Source of the DNA: Mastigamoeba balamuthi
Taxonomy: Eukaryota; Evosea; Mastigamoebida; Mastigamoebidae
Length of the DNA: 64,000 bases
Reading direction: 5' to 3'
NCBI GenBank assembly: GCA_902651635.1
Contig: CACRSC010000041.1
Coordinates: 85,999 to 149,998 of the forward strand
Position numbers and translations under genes: made by a program. Positions 44,601 through 56,743 of this stretch are shown in pieces. Below the pieces are notes generated by a model. It was given only the letters and a program-made list of their open reading frames with translations, was not told the DNA's origin and ran no database searches. Each line of letters begins with the position of its first letter. Within the stretch, counting starts at the first letter, position 1.

Positions 44601-47600
44601 GCAGCGAACAGAAGGCGGCAGCTGTCATCAAGCTCATTCTCAAGCGAGGTGGGTCGGCCAATGATGCCGGCCAATATGGCAGGCTGCCCCTGCACTGCGT
44701 CGCCCTCGTTGGCAATGCTACCGCGATCGAGGTTCTCGCGGAAGTCACGCGTAATATCGACTCGCCTGACGACGACGGGAGAACCGCACTGATGATTGCG
44801 TGCTGTGGCAAGGGCCAGGGCATCCGGGCTCTGCTCAAGGCGGGCGCAGATCCAGAGCTCCCAAACAAGGCCGGAAAACGTCCGCTCGCCGCTGTCCTTG
44901 ATGGCGACAACAAAAACAAGGAGGCCGCAGCGCTGTCTCTAGTCGAGGGCGGTGCCAGCGTTGCTGCGCCCCCAGGGGTCGCCACCCCCCTCCACATCGC
45001 GGTGGGCTCGTCGTTCGACGCGCTTCTTCAGGCGCTGCTGGACCGGAAGGTCCCTGTGAACAGCTGCGACGAGCAGGGGGAGACCCCGTTGCACATTGCT
45101 GCCCGCAGGGGATATGCTAGGCAGGCGATGCTACTGCTGGCAGCGGGGGCCAGCTGCTTGGTCCCCTCGCGCGAGGGGTTGCTGCCATTCCAGCTCGCCA
45201 ACGTCGCGGAGCTTCACCGGGCGCTCCTCGAGAGGACCACCGAGGAGCTCTGCAACCCGGAGCAGAGCCGGGTGTCGTCTGTCGCTCTGTTGGGCCCCGC
45301 GGCACTACGCGAGGTCTCCGAGGCTGTGCAGAGGAAGGCGGGCGCCGACAAGGGCTCCTCGCTGCGCCTTGCGTGCCAGCTGGGGCTTGCGGACCTGGTG
45401 AGTTCCATACTATCCGCACGCGATGTCTCGCCAGATAGCCCCGACGAGCGCGGATGGACCCCTCTGCACTTCGCCTGCAGAGGAGACAAAGCCGACATCG
45501 CGGCGCTGCTCCTGCGCTCCGGCGCCTCTCGAGGGTCGACAACAAAAGGCAGGGGGAGCCTCCCCATACACGTGGCGAGCTCCTCGGGCGCCGTGGGCTG
45601 TCTGGCGCTGCTAGTCGACAGCACGTCTGTCGGCGCCAGAGATGCAGAGGACAGAACACCGCTACACTACGCTGCCGCCGCTGGACAACCCGAGGCTGTC
45701 CGGGCGCTGCTCGAGGCTCACGCGAACGTGGCGCTCGTTGACACCTCTAGCAGGGATGCCCTGAGCCTGGCTGTGCAGAGCGGGTGTGTCAAGGCCATCG
45801 CTGCGCTCTGCGACGGTGGAGCAAACCCCAATGGCAGCCCCGATGCCGAGGCGATGACAACCCTGGGCCGAGCTGTGCTACTGGGTTCGGTTGATGTAGT
45901 CCAGCAGCTGTTGCACGCGGGTGCGGACCCCAACACCAGGTTCGGGGCGACGTCGGAGACCTGCCTCGTGCACGCTCTCGAGCAGGGCAGCTACGACGTG
46001 GCCTTGGCACTGCTTCGCCAAGGAGCCCATGCCTCGGACACCAGCGGACCGCGTGGGACAACTGCAATGTTCGCCGCTCTCGAGCTTAGGGAAAACACGC
46101 CAGAGGAGGTCGTCCTCGAGCTGCTCGCGCGCGGGGCACGGCCAGACGAGTATCCTGTCGCGCCGTTCCCCTCGCGGAGCACTCTGTCGCATTGCCTGCG
46201 CCGCCGTCTGTGGCGCGCGGCCGTCGCTATGTGCGCCGCGGGCGCAGACGCCTCCCGGGCATTCGCCGACGGAACCACCGCTCTGCACCACGCCGTCGCC
46301 CGTGATGTCCCAGCAGAGGTGCTGGATGCGGTGCTGTGCGCACCTGTGCGCATCAACGCGGCCAACACGAGCGGCTTCGCTCCGCTGCATCTCTGCGAAA
46401 CTGCACGCGCAGCATACGCCCTACTGCGCCACGGTGCTGACCCCACTGCCGCGTCACCCACTGGCATCCCTGCTGCCTCGGTAGCATCAGTTCAGGCGGC
46501 CCTGGCCATTGTGTTGCACTCGCCCCTCGCTGACACTCTACCTTCGCGCGCTGAGGCAATCTGGCCGACTGTGGAGCTTCTGTTGGGCAAGTCCGAGACG
46601 CAGTTCGACGCCAGTACTCCGGGGGTCGCTAAGGAAGGCAGACTGTGTATTGATGGAGAGGACACCGGGCTCACCGCGCTGCATGTGGCTGCGAGAGGCG
46701 GAAACGAGCGTGTGCTGCGCTGCGTGCTCGGCGTCCGTTGCGACCCCGAGTACTGCACGCAGGCTGACGCCTTCGGGGACACGCCTCTACATCATGCGTG
46801 CCGCTGGGGCCACACCGCGTGCGCTCTGGCCCTGCTCGACGTCCTGGGGCGCTCGGCGCAACATGCCGCTCAATGCATGCAGATTGTCAACAACCAGGGA
46901 AAGACCGCCGTGGAGTTGGCACTGGACAACGCGGTCCCCGAGATTGTCCAGCGGTTCCTCTCCATGGGTCTGCCATCTCGTGATCTGCTCCGCTTGGGGT
47001 TCGCCTCGTCGGACGCGTGCGACGCGGTGTGTCGCTGGAGAGTCTCGGGCATCGCCCAGGGTCTGCGCGCCGGAAAGGGTCTCTTTGTCGACAACGACTT
47101 TCCTCCCAATGCCTCGTCGCTGTGGAAGGATCCGCGAGCGCCGGCCCAGGGCATCGTCGTGCCCGAGCGGTGGGCAAGGGTACAGGAGCTCTGCGAGGGC
47201 GTGCCGCAGCTGTTCGATGCCGAGATTGCGTTCTCCGATATCGAGCAGGGCGGCATCGGGACGTGCTACCTGCTGGCCGCCATTGCCGCGCTGGCCGAAA
47301 CAGCGCCTGCGTTCCTGCGCGACCACGTGTTCTACAGCACTCTCCTCGACGAGCTTGGGTGCGCGCAGCTGGGTCTCTACGCCCTGCGTCTCTACAACGA
47401 CCGCGGCCGCGCTGTCTTCGTTGTCATGGACGACCACGTGCCGTGCGCGGTACACAAAAGGCACGGCGACAAAGAGGCCAGACTGCAGCCCGTCTACGCG
47501 CACACGCGGACAAGGACCGCGTGGTACGTCGCGCTCATCGAGAAGGCGTACGCCAAGCTGCGCGGCACGTACGAGGCGATCGACGCGGGGTGCGAGCGCT

Positions 47601-49072
47601 ACGCCAAGGAGGCCCTCACGGGGGGAGTCAGCAACGTGCTGTACCTCACTAGCTGGGAGCTGCGCCGTGAACGCCAGCGCGGCACTCTCTGGCCGCGCGT
47701 GGCGGGGCTCCTGAGCGACCCCACGACCGTCAACCTCCTTACCTGCACCATCGACCCCGCTCTCGACGCCGAGGCCCGAGCGAAGGGCCTCATCAGCGGC
47801 CACGCGTACACTCTGCTGCGGGCCGTGTGCGTGGGCCGCAGGCACCACCTCGTGAAGCTGCTCAACCCCTACGGGGACGAGGAGTGGCACGGGGCGTGGT
47901 CCGACCGCGATACGAAGAGCTGGACCGCGCAGCTGCGGGCGCAGGCGGGGCTCGCCGAGGCCGCGAGCCAGCAGGACGACGACGACGGCACGTTTTTCAT
48001 CGAGTTCGAGTCGGACTTCCTTCGGTACTTCACGACCGTCGACGTCTGCGCGTTCCCCAGGGAGGCGGGCGCGGGCTGCCCGGCATCCGCGGTCGCTCTG
48101 TGCTCGCGCGCGTTGCCTAGGGACCCGGTGACGATGCTCGCGCTGCGCGTGACCGGCCCCGGCGCGCTGCTGGCCACCGTAGCGCAGCAGACGCGCGACC
48201 CGACGGACGTGTCTGCGGACGAGGTCACGCTCGTGCTCGGCACGCTGCCGAACGACGTGTTCGCGCTGGTGCCCAAGGGCGACCAGATGAACACGACCGA
48301 GCGCGTGGTGGTCCGCGAGAACAGCGTCTTCGACGCCATGACGCGGCACATGACGGCGCTGGGCAGGGTGCGGCCCACGACGGAGAAGCACGTCAGCCTC
48401 GAGGTCTACGTGGCCGATGAGGTCCTGCGGGCCGTGCGGTCCACAGTGTTCCTCGTCGTGATGTACCGCCCCGTCCAGGTCCCCAGCGTGTGCGACGCGC
48501 TGCCTGTGCTGACCGTGTGGTTCTCCCCCGAGCCCGCGGGCTGCGGCGACGGCGCGGCGAGGGGCCCCGGGCGCTTCCCTCTGCTGTCCGAGGTGGTCCC
48601 TGTGGTCGTCTCCGCTGCGGAGGCCGCGCAGGCGCAGGCGCAGCAGCAGCAGGCCGTCGCCTCGGAGAAGACTGCGTGTGCAGCCCCCGTGCGGGGCAGA
48701 GCAGCGCCGACGCCGAAGCCGTGCGAGGACGGCGAGGGCGAATGCGACAGGCGGGTCCAGGAGCTGCAGGAGCGCATCGAGCAGCTGGAGCAGAGGCTCG
48801 AGGGCAAGGTCGACAAGGCCCTGGCGGTCTGCACTGCGCTCAGGGCCCGTGTGGGCGCAATGCAGCAGCAACAGCAGTCGTCGGGTGACGAGTCCAGCGA
48901 GACCGAGAAACGAGCGTCGCCGGGGGCAGGGGCAGCGGCGGGCAGGCAGAGCTCCCTGCAGCTGTGCCAGACGGCAGCTCGTCCCGCTGCCGGGAGCCCG
49001 AGCGCGAGCACCAGGAGCCGCAGAGCACAGCAGGAGCAGTCGGTCACTCTGCCTCCACTCGGGAAGAAGTGA
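41697..49072 (+). CDS. Giant SKICH-ankyrin-calpain protein
   Basis: Exons 41697-42335 and 42386-49072 encode 2,441 residues. Three N-terminal SKICH-like beta domains each carry a DWVGLY/DWLGFY motif (near residues 30, 165 and 265). A long helical region leads to about 20 ankyrin repeats (residues about 800-1725). The cysteine-protease core of calpain follows: QGGIGTCYLLAAIAAL with the catalytic Cys near 1840, ISGHAYTLL with His near 2019, and LLNPYGDEEWHGAWSD with Asn near 2040, so the triad is intact. A beta-sandwich-like segment and a coiled coil (residues about 2330-2380) end the protein. No EF-hands are visible, so it is a non-classical calpain. The exon join restores SYVEVRYFSG, parallel to TEVRFFNG in the first SKICH repeat. 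Confidence 0.9.
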
Positions 49073-49199
49073 GGGGTAGTCTGCGAGTGTCGGGAGCCGC
49101 TCCTATAACAGCGCAGTGCTCTCGCTGTCGCTGTTCCTGTAGTTCTGCTGTGTGCCTTGCAGTTTTTTGCTCACACGCAACTCCGTGCCACGCAAACCA

Positions 49200-49241
49200 A
49201 GATATTTGGGCGGGAAAATCTGGCCCTTGCAGATTACATCA
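49200..49241 (+). promoter_or_regulatory. Promoter motifs of the RGG gene
   Basis: AGATATTTGGG at 49200-49210 and GATTACATCA at 49232-49241, the second only 16 bases before the ATG. The same GATTACATCA occurs in the VPS50/RPS10 promoter (55944-55953). Confidence 0.4.
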
Positions 49242-49257
49242 CGCGCGCTCTGCAGCA

Positions 49258-49767
49258 ATGGAGCACTCGGATAACGACGACGGCTCTCAGACCTCCGACG
49301 TGCAGGAGCCGGAGCAGGCCAGCACGCGCGGCCGCAAGCGCCCCCTCGCGCCCGCCCGGGGCGGCGCGCCGCCGCCCAAGCGCGGGCGCGGGGCCGCAGC
49401 GCCGGCCAAGTGCACGAGGAAGCCCGCCGCGTGGCTCATGAACGCCGCCGACAAGGACTCGGCCGCCCACCTCAAGCGCATCCAGGAGGCCTTCCGCCGC
49501 GCCGACGCGGGCGAGGACAGCGCGCGGGCCGAGCGCGGCGGCCGCGGAGACCGCGGGGGGCGCGGAGGGCGCGGCGGAAGAGGAGGGAGGGGAGGACGCG
49601 GCGGCAGCGACAGCGGCAGCAGCAGGGGAGGAAGGGGAGGCCGCGGAGGACGCGGAGGACGCGGAGGACGGGGCGGCAGGTCCGAGGGGCACAGCGCGGC
49701 CCCCGGGAAGAGGGGCGGCGGCGGCAACTACAGGCGCAGCAGGAAGCAGCTGTCGCACAAGAAGTGA
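49258..49767 (+). CDS. Small RGG-rich nucleic-acid-binding protein
   Basis: Single exon, 169 residues. An acidic N-terminus (EHSDNDDGSQTSD), a basic proline/lysine segment, a short helical middle (WLMNAADKDSAAHLKRIQEAF) and then a long Arg-Gly-Gly array (residues about 92-150) before a basic tail, RRSRKQLSHKK. RGG arrays bind RNA and G-rich nucleic acid and are targets of arginine methylation; fibrillarin-, nucleolin- and SERBP1-type proteins share this composition but no family-specific block is visible here. A nuclear or nucleolar role is inference. Confidence 0.75.
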   Translation: MEHSDNDDGSQTSDVQEPEQASTRGRKRPLAPARGGAPPPKRGRGAAAPAKCTRKPAAWLMNAADKDSAAHLKRIQEAFRRADAGEDSARAERGGRGDRGGRGGRGGRGGRGGRGGSDSGSSRGGRGGRGGRGGRGGRGGRSEGHSAAPGKRGGGGNYRRSRKQLSHKK

Positions 49768-49915
49768 GCGAGTGTCCCGCTGGGCCTCGGCGTTTGCTTG
49801 CCCCCTTGTGCGCGTGCTCCCGCGTCTGCATTCGACTCCCTCTCTTCCCCTCTCTTCTCCTCTTCCCCACATACACCCGCCTGCATGAAACAAGACAGCA
49901 CCTGCGTTTTGCTAC

Positions 49916-50807
49916 TCAGTGGCACGAGGCGCCCGAGTGGGGGCGGGGCGGCTCGGGGGTGGCGGCTGTCGCGGGCTCGCCTCCAGGGGCGGGCGCAGGG
50001 GTGCCGTCGGTCCAGAGGACTGCGTGGGCCGCGGCGATGACGACGAGGACGCCGAGGGCGTCGAGCCAGTGCCCGCGCACCGTGGCGGCCAGCACGATGG
50101 CGCTGACGGCGCCCAGCACGGCGACCAGCGCGCCCTCGGGGGCCGGGCGCCCGCAGAGCGACATGGAGCGCCCGTGCATCAGTATGGCCACGACCCAGAA
50201 CACCAGCAGCAGCACCAGCGAGTGCTTGAAGAAGCACCTGTGGGGGTGGAAGGAAGTAGAGGGGGGGAAGAGAGAGAGAGGCGCAGGGATGAGAACAGCA
50301 GCAGCGGCAGGCAGACTTGCCGACTGGGGAAGTTGCGGGGTGGGACAGTCACATTGCCAGGACCGTCAGCGAGGCGACCGAGACGGCGTAGTTGACGCCA
50401 AAGCGGGCCACGTTGCTCACGAAGCGCCTCTTGGCCTCGACGTTGCTCTCGGGCATGCCGTAGCTGCCCGTCCCCCCGACGAAGCTCCTCCACGTCTCGA
50501 CCCCCGCGTACTCGGGCCTCGCCCTGCGCGCTGGCGCCTGGCTCTCAATGTCCGCGTACAGCGGCGGCTGCTGCAGAGGCTGCTGCTGGTGCTGGGGCGC
50601 TGCGGGCTCCTCGGTGGGCACCTTCGAGTACCCGCGAGCGTCGCACGGGCACGGGGCCGGCGCGCCGGCGGGCAGCGCCTCGCAGCAGCTGGGGGCGGCG
50701 GCAGGGGGTGCAGACGCTGCCGGCTGGGTCTGCGGGATGCCACTCGGGGGTGCGGTCGCGGGCTGCATGTGCGCGCAGTTGCAGTTGTCAGCGCCGTCTG
50801 CGACCAT
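49916..50807 (-). CDS. PRA1 (prenylated Rab acceptor) family protein
   Basis: Exons 50807-50353 and 50237-49916 encode 258 residues. A proline/glutamine/cysteine-rich N-terminus is followed by the PRA1 core: ESNVEAKRRFVSNVARFGVNYAVSVASL, paired hydrophobic hairpins (SLVLLLVFWVVAIL and ALVAVLGAVSAIVLAATV, then LGVLVVIAAAHAVLW) and the LCGR turn between them. PRA1/Yip3 proteins are ER/Golgi membrane proteins that handle prenylated Rab GTPases. The join codon (AT+G) restores TVLAMCFFKHSLVLL. The long low-complexity N-terminus is unusual for the family. Confidence 0.8.
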
Positions 50808-51294
50808 TGTCAGCGGGCGATGCGGGAGAGAGCCCTGTCAGTGCAGGAGGAGGGGGTGTACACCCAATCCCTTGCTGTTGAAAAATGGTGACAATGACAA
50901 TGACGACCCGAGGAGGGAAGCCCGCACACACCGCCTCTCCGCTGAGGAATTCGAGGGTCCCGTGGACCTGAATCGCTTTTCGGTGGATCCCCAAAATCCG
51001 TGATATGAGAAGATTTGAGGATATTATGTGGGAGCGCACACAGCGGCGGGTATGTCTTAGGGTCAGGTTCACGTTCGGTTTCACCGGCGACTCTGGCCGT
51101 TTATCTCGATTTTCTCTTCCTCTTGAAATTATCTAAGACCGCGGCAGGGGACTCTTGTGCGGGTCCGAGCGCGAGGGAAGCGGTGCCCATCAGGCAAGGG
51201 ATAAGGCGGTCAATAATAGTAGTCATTTTGTTTCGAGAAAGGCGTGTAATGTCGGGGTAGTCGTAGGTAAGACGGTATTTTAAGCAGTGGGGCG
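50808..51294. other. 487-base gap between PRA1 start and cyclin stop
   Basis: GAGGATATT near 51012 is a promoter-like site for PRA1. No gene or structured RNA recognised. Confidence 0.4.
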
Positions 51295-52166
51295 TCAGGC
51301 CAACCGCCCCTCGAGAGTCTTGATCGCGCACTGCTTGACAAGGAGGTTGGCCTTGAGAATGGCCTGGCAGGCATCCCAGCTCAGCGTCGCGCCCTTGGGC
51401 AGTGCGTCGCTCCCCTCGGGCACTGCATCCGGTGCAAGTGTCAACAAGAGGGCGGGCCGGGAGTCAAGCCGCACGGTTGCGCAGGCTGACGACGGCCTGG
51501 GAGAACGTCGACGCGGTCACGTCGAGGTCCCAGTCGAGAGACCGCAGGAACGTGAGCTCGAGGTTGTTGAGCTCCTCGAGATCGATGCCGGCGACCCGCG
51601 AGAAGAACTTGTTGGCGTATGTCTTGTCCTCGTTGAACTTGAGGGCCAGCATGACGCTCGTGATGATCACCCTGTGCACGTTGTTCCGCGCCAGCACGAG
51701 CCCCTTGTTCTTCTTGAGCAGCCGGTCGATGTACAGCAGCGCGGTCACCCACATCGACGGGCAGCACTGCGGGACATAGTACGCGATCCTGCACAGGTGT
51801 TCGCAGTGCAGTTTAGAAGCCCGAATGCTGGTGCTGCTTCTGACATTTCGGAAGTAAGAAAACCAGAGGTTCAGTAAAAGGAGTGCGGGCCGACAGAGCC
51901 AGGGTCTGCACCTCTGGGGTGTCGCCGCATTTTTCAGTGACAAGCGGCGTGCACTAAATGCCAAAGTGTTGTTTTTTTTCTCGAGGTGCATACCGGGATA
52001 TGTAGTCGGCGACGGAGATAGTCGGGGGCCCTCGCCCCTCGAAGGCGCGGAAGCCCGGCTGGTCGAGGTCCATGGGGATCATAGCGCGGTTGACGACGCG
52101 CTGGAAAGTGCCGGGCCCGACGTCGTTGAGGCCTGTGACAGTGTCGCACTGTGCCTTTTCTCCCAT
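51295..52166 (-). CDS. PHO80-like (P/U-type) cyclin
   Basis: Exons 52166-51994, 51788-51475 and 51422-51295 encode 204 residues. The cyclin box reads PTISVADYISRIAYYVPQCCPSMWVTALLYIDRL, then LARNNVHRVIITSVMLALKFNEDKTYANKFFSRVAGI and LNNLELTFLRSLDWDL (quoted in pieces: VADYISRIAYYVPQC, TALLYIDRL, VHRVIITSVMLALKF, YANKFFSRVAGI). This is the PHO80/cyclin-U group that partners PHO85/CDK5-like kinases, linked to phosphate and nutrient signals. The third exon adds a helical tail ending TLEGRLA. Confidence 0.88.
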
Positions 52167-52500
52167 TTTTACGCTCGTACTGTCTCCGCCGAGGCCCTGG
52201 GCTGTCCTACCGGTAGCGCGGTGGTGCGTGTGTGCGCTCGCGTGCGGATATCCGTGTGCAGTGCCCGCAAATGCGGAGTGGGACTAGAAGTCCCTGAGGA
52301 ATACGAGAAGGGGTTTGGTGAGTTGAAAACGAGTAAAATAACTGCTTTCTTAAACCGTAAAGGGATAGCATAGCGCGATAGATGAATCTCGTGGAGAGAG
52401 AGCGCGAGGAACTGTTTCTCCAGTGCAATTTAACTAATCCCGGAAGATGATTTAAGTGCTCGTGTTCGTCGAAGGGGTTGTCCTGTAGGGGTGCATGTGT
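52167..52500. other. Gap between cyclin start and VPS50 stop
   Basis: 334 bases containing the cyclin promoter; nothing recognised. Confidence 0.4.
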
Positions 52501-55500
52501 CTACGTTGCCTTGGGGTACAGTTGCGGCGTGTGCGACGAGGCCGGGGCGAAGAACGCGTCCGCCCTCTGCGGTGTCCGCGATCTCTGTATGGTGTACCAC
52601 GATCTCCACAGCGGCTGGCGCACACGCGACCTGGTAGCGTCCTCCACCGCCTTCTGCAGGTCGTCGCGCTGCTTTCGCTTCATCACAGACGACGTGTTGC
52701 AGCAGATCATGTTGACGAGCATCCTGGACGTGAATTCCTGTCCCGAAGGGGGAAGCGGAATGTTCAGAATTTTATAGTGGGAGAATTGCGTAATTAGTCC
52801 AACAGTGTGCGCTTTCGCGAAGTCCATGAACTCGGCGTCTGTGAAGTAGAAGGCCTTGATGTAGATGTCCACCACCGAGGCGCCCGGGAGCGGCTTCAGC
52901 CCCGAGGCCTTTTCCAGCGCCGAGGAAACCACCTGGAGGTCCATGGTCATCATTGCCCTGCCCTCGTTTGAGCACTGGAAACCCGCAAAGAGGTGTGAGA
53001 GTTGTTCAGGGCATTTGTCTTTGAGTGGCAAACCCGTTTGATGCGTGAAAAGCCCTCGAGAAGCGCGTCCATTACAAGAAGGGCAGCGTTCTCCCACGCG
53101 AGCGTCCAGAGGCGCGTCGGGAGGTAGCCCTGCTTCTGCACCTCCTTGAGCCGCGAGCTGAGCAGCGCGATCTCCTTGGTCAGCGACGTCACGTAGGGCC
53201 TGTCGTTGCCGACGGCCCCGTCCCACTTGACCTTCTCGATCGCGGCCGGGACCTGGTCCACAGTGATGGCGCACCCGATGACGCTGCGGTACATCGCCGC
53301 GCGGACCGTCTCCACGGTGTCGACCGACTGCGCGAGGAACTTGGAGAGCCGCTCCCTCTGTATGGGCTGCGACAGCGTGTCGAGCAGGACCGCCCGCACC
53401 GCGTCAAAGACGTCCCTGAGGAAAAGCAGCGACTCGGTGGCCGCGATCCTGTGCGCGAGCGCGTAGAGGTTGATTGCGTTGGTCATGTCCAGCCGCGCCG
53501 ACACCGAGACGACGGCGAACGACTCGGGCTTCTCTATCACCAGGCCGTTCTCCGCGGCCAGCTGCTGGCCCTGCGACGACATGGCAACGGTCTGGAACTG
53601 GCTCGAAAGAAGGCTTCCGGGCGGGAGCTGCGGCCGCGACATCTGCTCCCTGATGCCGTCGAACACGCCCTTGGTGCTCCTGGTCTCGAGGGGAGGCGTG
53701 ACGAACAGCGCCCACACCGTCCAGAGGTAGCAGTTGTGCAGGTCGATGATCACGTTGAGCACGTCGGTCGAGACGGTGTCCATCACGCGCAGCATGCTCA
53801 CGTACTTGCCGATCTTCTTCGCGATGTTCATGGCGCTGCTCGTCACGATGAGCTGCTCGTCCTCGTCGATCTCGTCCTCGTCCTCCTCGGCGCGGCTGCC
53901 GGCGCTCTGCTCAAACTGGTCGGGCGACTCCTCCTCGTCCGCGTCCTCCTCCGCTTCGTCGCGCGACGCTGGCTTCGCTGTCTTGCGCTCCATGAGCTCC
54001 GAGAACGGCGTCATGCTGTCGGCCCCGAGTGTCGTGTACTGGTTGGCTGCCTCGAAGAACGGGTTAGCTCCCGCTGTGAAAGTAGCGAAGAACGATCGCT
54101 GGTATTGCAAGCTGGCGCTGTTGCTGTTGTACATGGCGGCCTTGACCTCCTTGATGTCCAGGACCCTGACTGCGACCGGCAGCTTGGTCCACTGCTCGTT
54201 CTCGAACATCGTCTGCAGGTCCTCCGCCGTCGACCTCCTGACGTCGCTGAGGAACGTCACCGACATCTTCTTGAGCTCCTGCTGCAGCACCGTGGACCTC
54301 GCGCCCCCGAACTCGACGCCGATGCGCGCGAACGCCTCGCCCGCCTCGACGGCCCTGATGGCGTCCTCCGCCTGCAGCTGCGAGAGCCTGATGCGCGAGA
54401 GCAGCGCTACCACGTTGCGCTGCATGAGCTCCCAGAACCTGCCCCTCCAGGACTCGAGGCCCTGCCTGACGTCGCGCAGCTCCTTGTCCGCCGACTCCCC
54501 GGTGCTCTCGTCCTCGTGCCACTTTCTCACGTAGTGGTAGTTCCACATGAGGTCCGTGCACACGCCCAGGAGCCCCAGCAGGCAGGGCACGAGCTGCTGC
54601 TGCTGGCGCTGGTCGACGCCCTCGCACAGCTGCTGGTAGCGCATCTTGGACGACTCGACGCGCTCCAGGAACGCGTGGTCCACGCAGGCCAGCACCGACT
54701 GCCTCGACCTGCGCTCTAGGTCCTCCGCGAAGTTCTCCTGGAGCTTGCCCAGGATCTCGTACGCCCTGTTTATCCGCTGGTACCTGGGGACCCCGGCGAG
54801 CGTCAGTTGGCGATTGCTGGTGGGCAGTGTGCGACGGACGCCTTGATGATCTCGGAGTAGTTGTCACGGTTGAACGACAGGCAGGCCTCGCGCAGAGACT
54901 CGTCGAGGCGCGAGGCGAGCATGGACCACGCCGACGCGGTCGACTTGTGCAGCGCGTCGACGCAGCGCAGCCGCCCCAGCTTGACCAGCTTGCCCTCGAC
55001 CTTCTCGATCTCCCTGCGTGCCACGATTGCCTTGGCGTAGTCCTGCTGGCTGGGGGGAGGAGAAGATGCCGGTCAGCCGGATGGCACGGCGGGTGCGGGT
55101 GCAGACCTCAGCAGCTGGTCGAGCTCCTTGGTGCTGTTGGACACGCGCTGGATGTCCGTGAGGATCGAGATGAGCGCGCTGCAGAGCTGCTGCCTGCGGT
55201 ACTTGGACACTATGCGCAGCGACGGCGACGCCGCCTGCTCCTTGGCCGCGTGCAGCCCCAGCCTGGCGTTCTTGCACACGACCCCGCTCTGCTGCAGGTC
55301 GATGCCGACGTCGTGGATCCGCCTCATCCCCTCAACTGGGGGCCCCCCCGCGAGTTAGGGGGAGCGACGGCCTGCCCGCCGGATCTGGCGCTGGCCTGGT
55401 TGGATCTGCCTACCAAACTCGTTGTAACTCGACAGGACGCGGGCGGAAATGTCGCCGTTGACGATCTCGAGGGCGTGCTCGTGCTCCCAGATGGCGTTCT

Positions 55501-55828
55501 CGATCCACGCAAAGTCGATGACGTCGGGCAGGTGGGCGAGCACGTCGCCCGTCACCGCGTCGGGCGCCATCGCGTAGTACCTCCCCGACATCTCCGCCAT
55601 GATCTCGTCGTCGGGTCTCCTCGGGGTCTCGTCCTCCTGCAGTGTGCGCCGTGACGTGGCGCCGGTGGGGTGTGGGGGGTCACGGGTTGGCGACACCGGT
55701 TCTGGACGGGTCTCGCCCCGGACGCGTACCACGACGGACTCGGAGACGGCGGAGGACGAGTCGTCCCAGAGGCCACCGATGCTCACCCGGCGCGCGGCGG
55801 CGCTGGCGATGGCCTTGAGGTTGAGCAT
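52501..55828 (-). CDS. VPS50: Syndetin / VPS50 (EARP complex subunit)
   Basis: Six exons (55828-55730, 55636-55414, 55335-55107, 55049-54840, 54783-53034, 52974-52501) encode 994 residues. The N-terminal CATCHR region includes NEFVEGMRRIHDVGIDLQQS and VVCKNARLGL. The C-terminal DUF2451 block is diagnostic: GYLPTRLWTLAWENAALLVMDALLEGFSRIKR joined to CSNEGRAMMTMDLQ, then VVDIYIKAFYFTDAEFMDF (shown in parts). VPS50 replaces VPS54 in the EARP tether, which returns endocytic vesicles for recycling. An acidic loop lies near 53880-53960. The 93-base first intron is a multiple of three and open in frame. Divergent from RPS10 over 237 bases. Confidence 0.92.
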
Positions 55829-56065
55829 TGCCTCCCAACCAACGATCCGCAAAGGCGATCGATTCCGCCGGGAATATCGCAGATCTGGAAAATGGGTGCC
55901 GCGGGGGCTTTTCGGGGCCGAAGGGGCGGTCTTTTTCGTCATTGATTACATCAACAGCGGGTCGGGGGGTGCGGGGCCCCAGCCCTTTTTTGTTTTTTCT
56001 TCAGCCTTTGTGCCGTCTTATTTGGCCTAGCGGGTGCTCCAAGGGGGTTTCAAAGCCAGGAAAGA
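55829..56065. promoter_or_regulatory. Divergent promoter, VPS50 / RPS10
   Basis: 237 bases with GGAATATCGCAG (near 55870), GATTACATCA (55944-55953) and a T-rich/pyrimidine stretch before RPS10. Confidence 0.45.
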
Positions 56066-56743
56066 ATGATAATCACCAAGAAGGACCGCGAGACCATCCT
56101 CAAGTACCTCTTCAAGGGTGCGCCTCCCCCCACTTGCGGCGCCCCCGGCGCGGCAGACTGGCCGGGCGCGCGCGGAGCGGAGGGGGGAGCTAGAGGAGTG
56201 TTCTAATCCACAAATCTCCCCACGACAGAGGGCGTCCTTGTCGCGCAGAAGGACATCTTTGCGCCTCGCCACTGCCTGCTCTCGTCGGTGAAGAACGTGC
56301 ACGTCATCCACCTGATGCAGTCGCTGGTGTCGCGCAAGCTCGTCACTGAGAACTTCAACTGGGGCTGGTTCTACTGGTACCTCAACGAGGCCGGCATCGA
56401 GTACCTGCGCGAGTACCTCCACCTGCCTCCTGATGTGGTCCCCATGACCCTCAAGAAGACCGCCCGCACCGGCGTGCGCCCCGGCTACGAGGGCCGCGAG
56501 GGCGGCTACCGTGGTGACCGCCCCGAGGGTGGCTACCGCCGTCGTTTCGACGACAAGAAGGCCGGCGGCGCCCCCGGCGAGTTCAACCCCGAATTCGTGC
56601 GTCCTACCCCTCCGCGCGCTGCTCTCCACGTTTGAACGGGCGTGAATCTCACTGCGCCGTAATATCTGCAGCGCCGCGGCGGTTTCGGTCGTGGCCGGCC
56701 CGAGTTCCGTGGCCAGCGCCCCGGTGCCCCTGCTGCCCAGTAA
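56066..56743 (+). CDS. RPS10: Small-subunit ribosomal protein eS10
   Basis: Three exons (56066-56117, 56229-56596, 56672-56743) encode 163 residues. [24 protein letters not shown] is the eS10 N-terminus. [42 protein letters not shown] (given here in part: [15 protein letters not shown]) and PMTLKK follow, with a Gly/Arg-rich tail. The first exon is only 52 bases. Both introns begin GTGCG. Acts in the 40S subunit near the mRNA entry. Confidence 0.96.
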
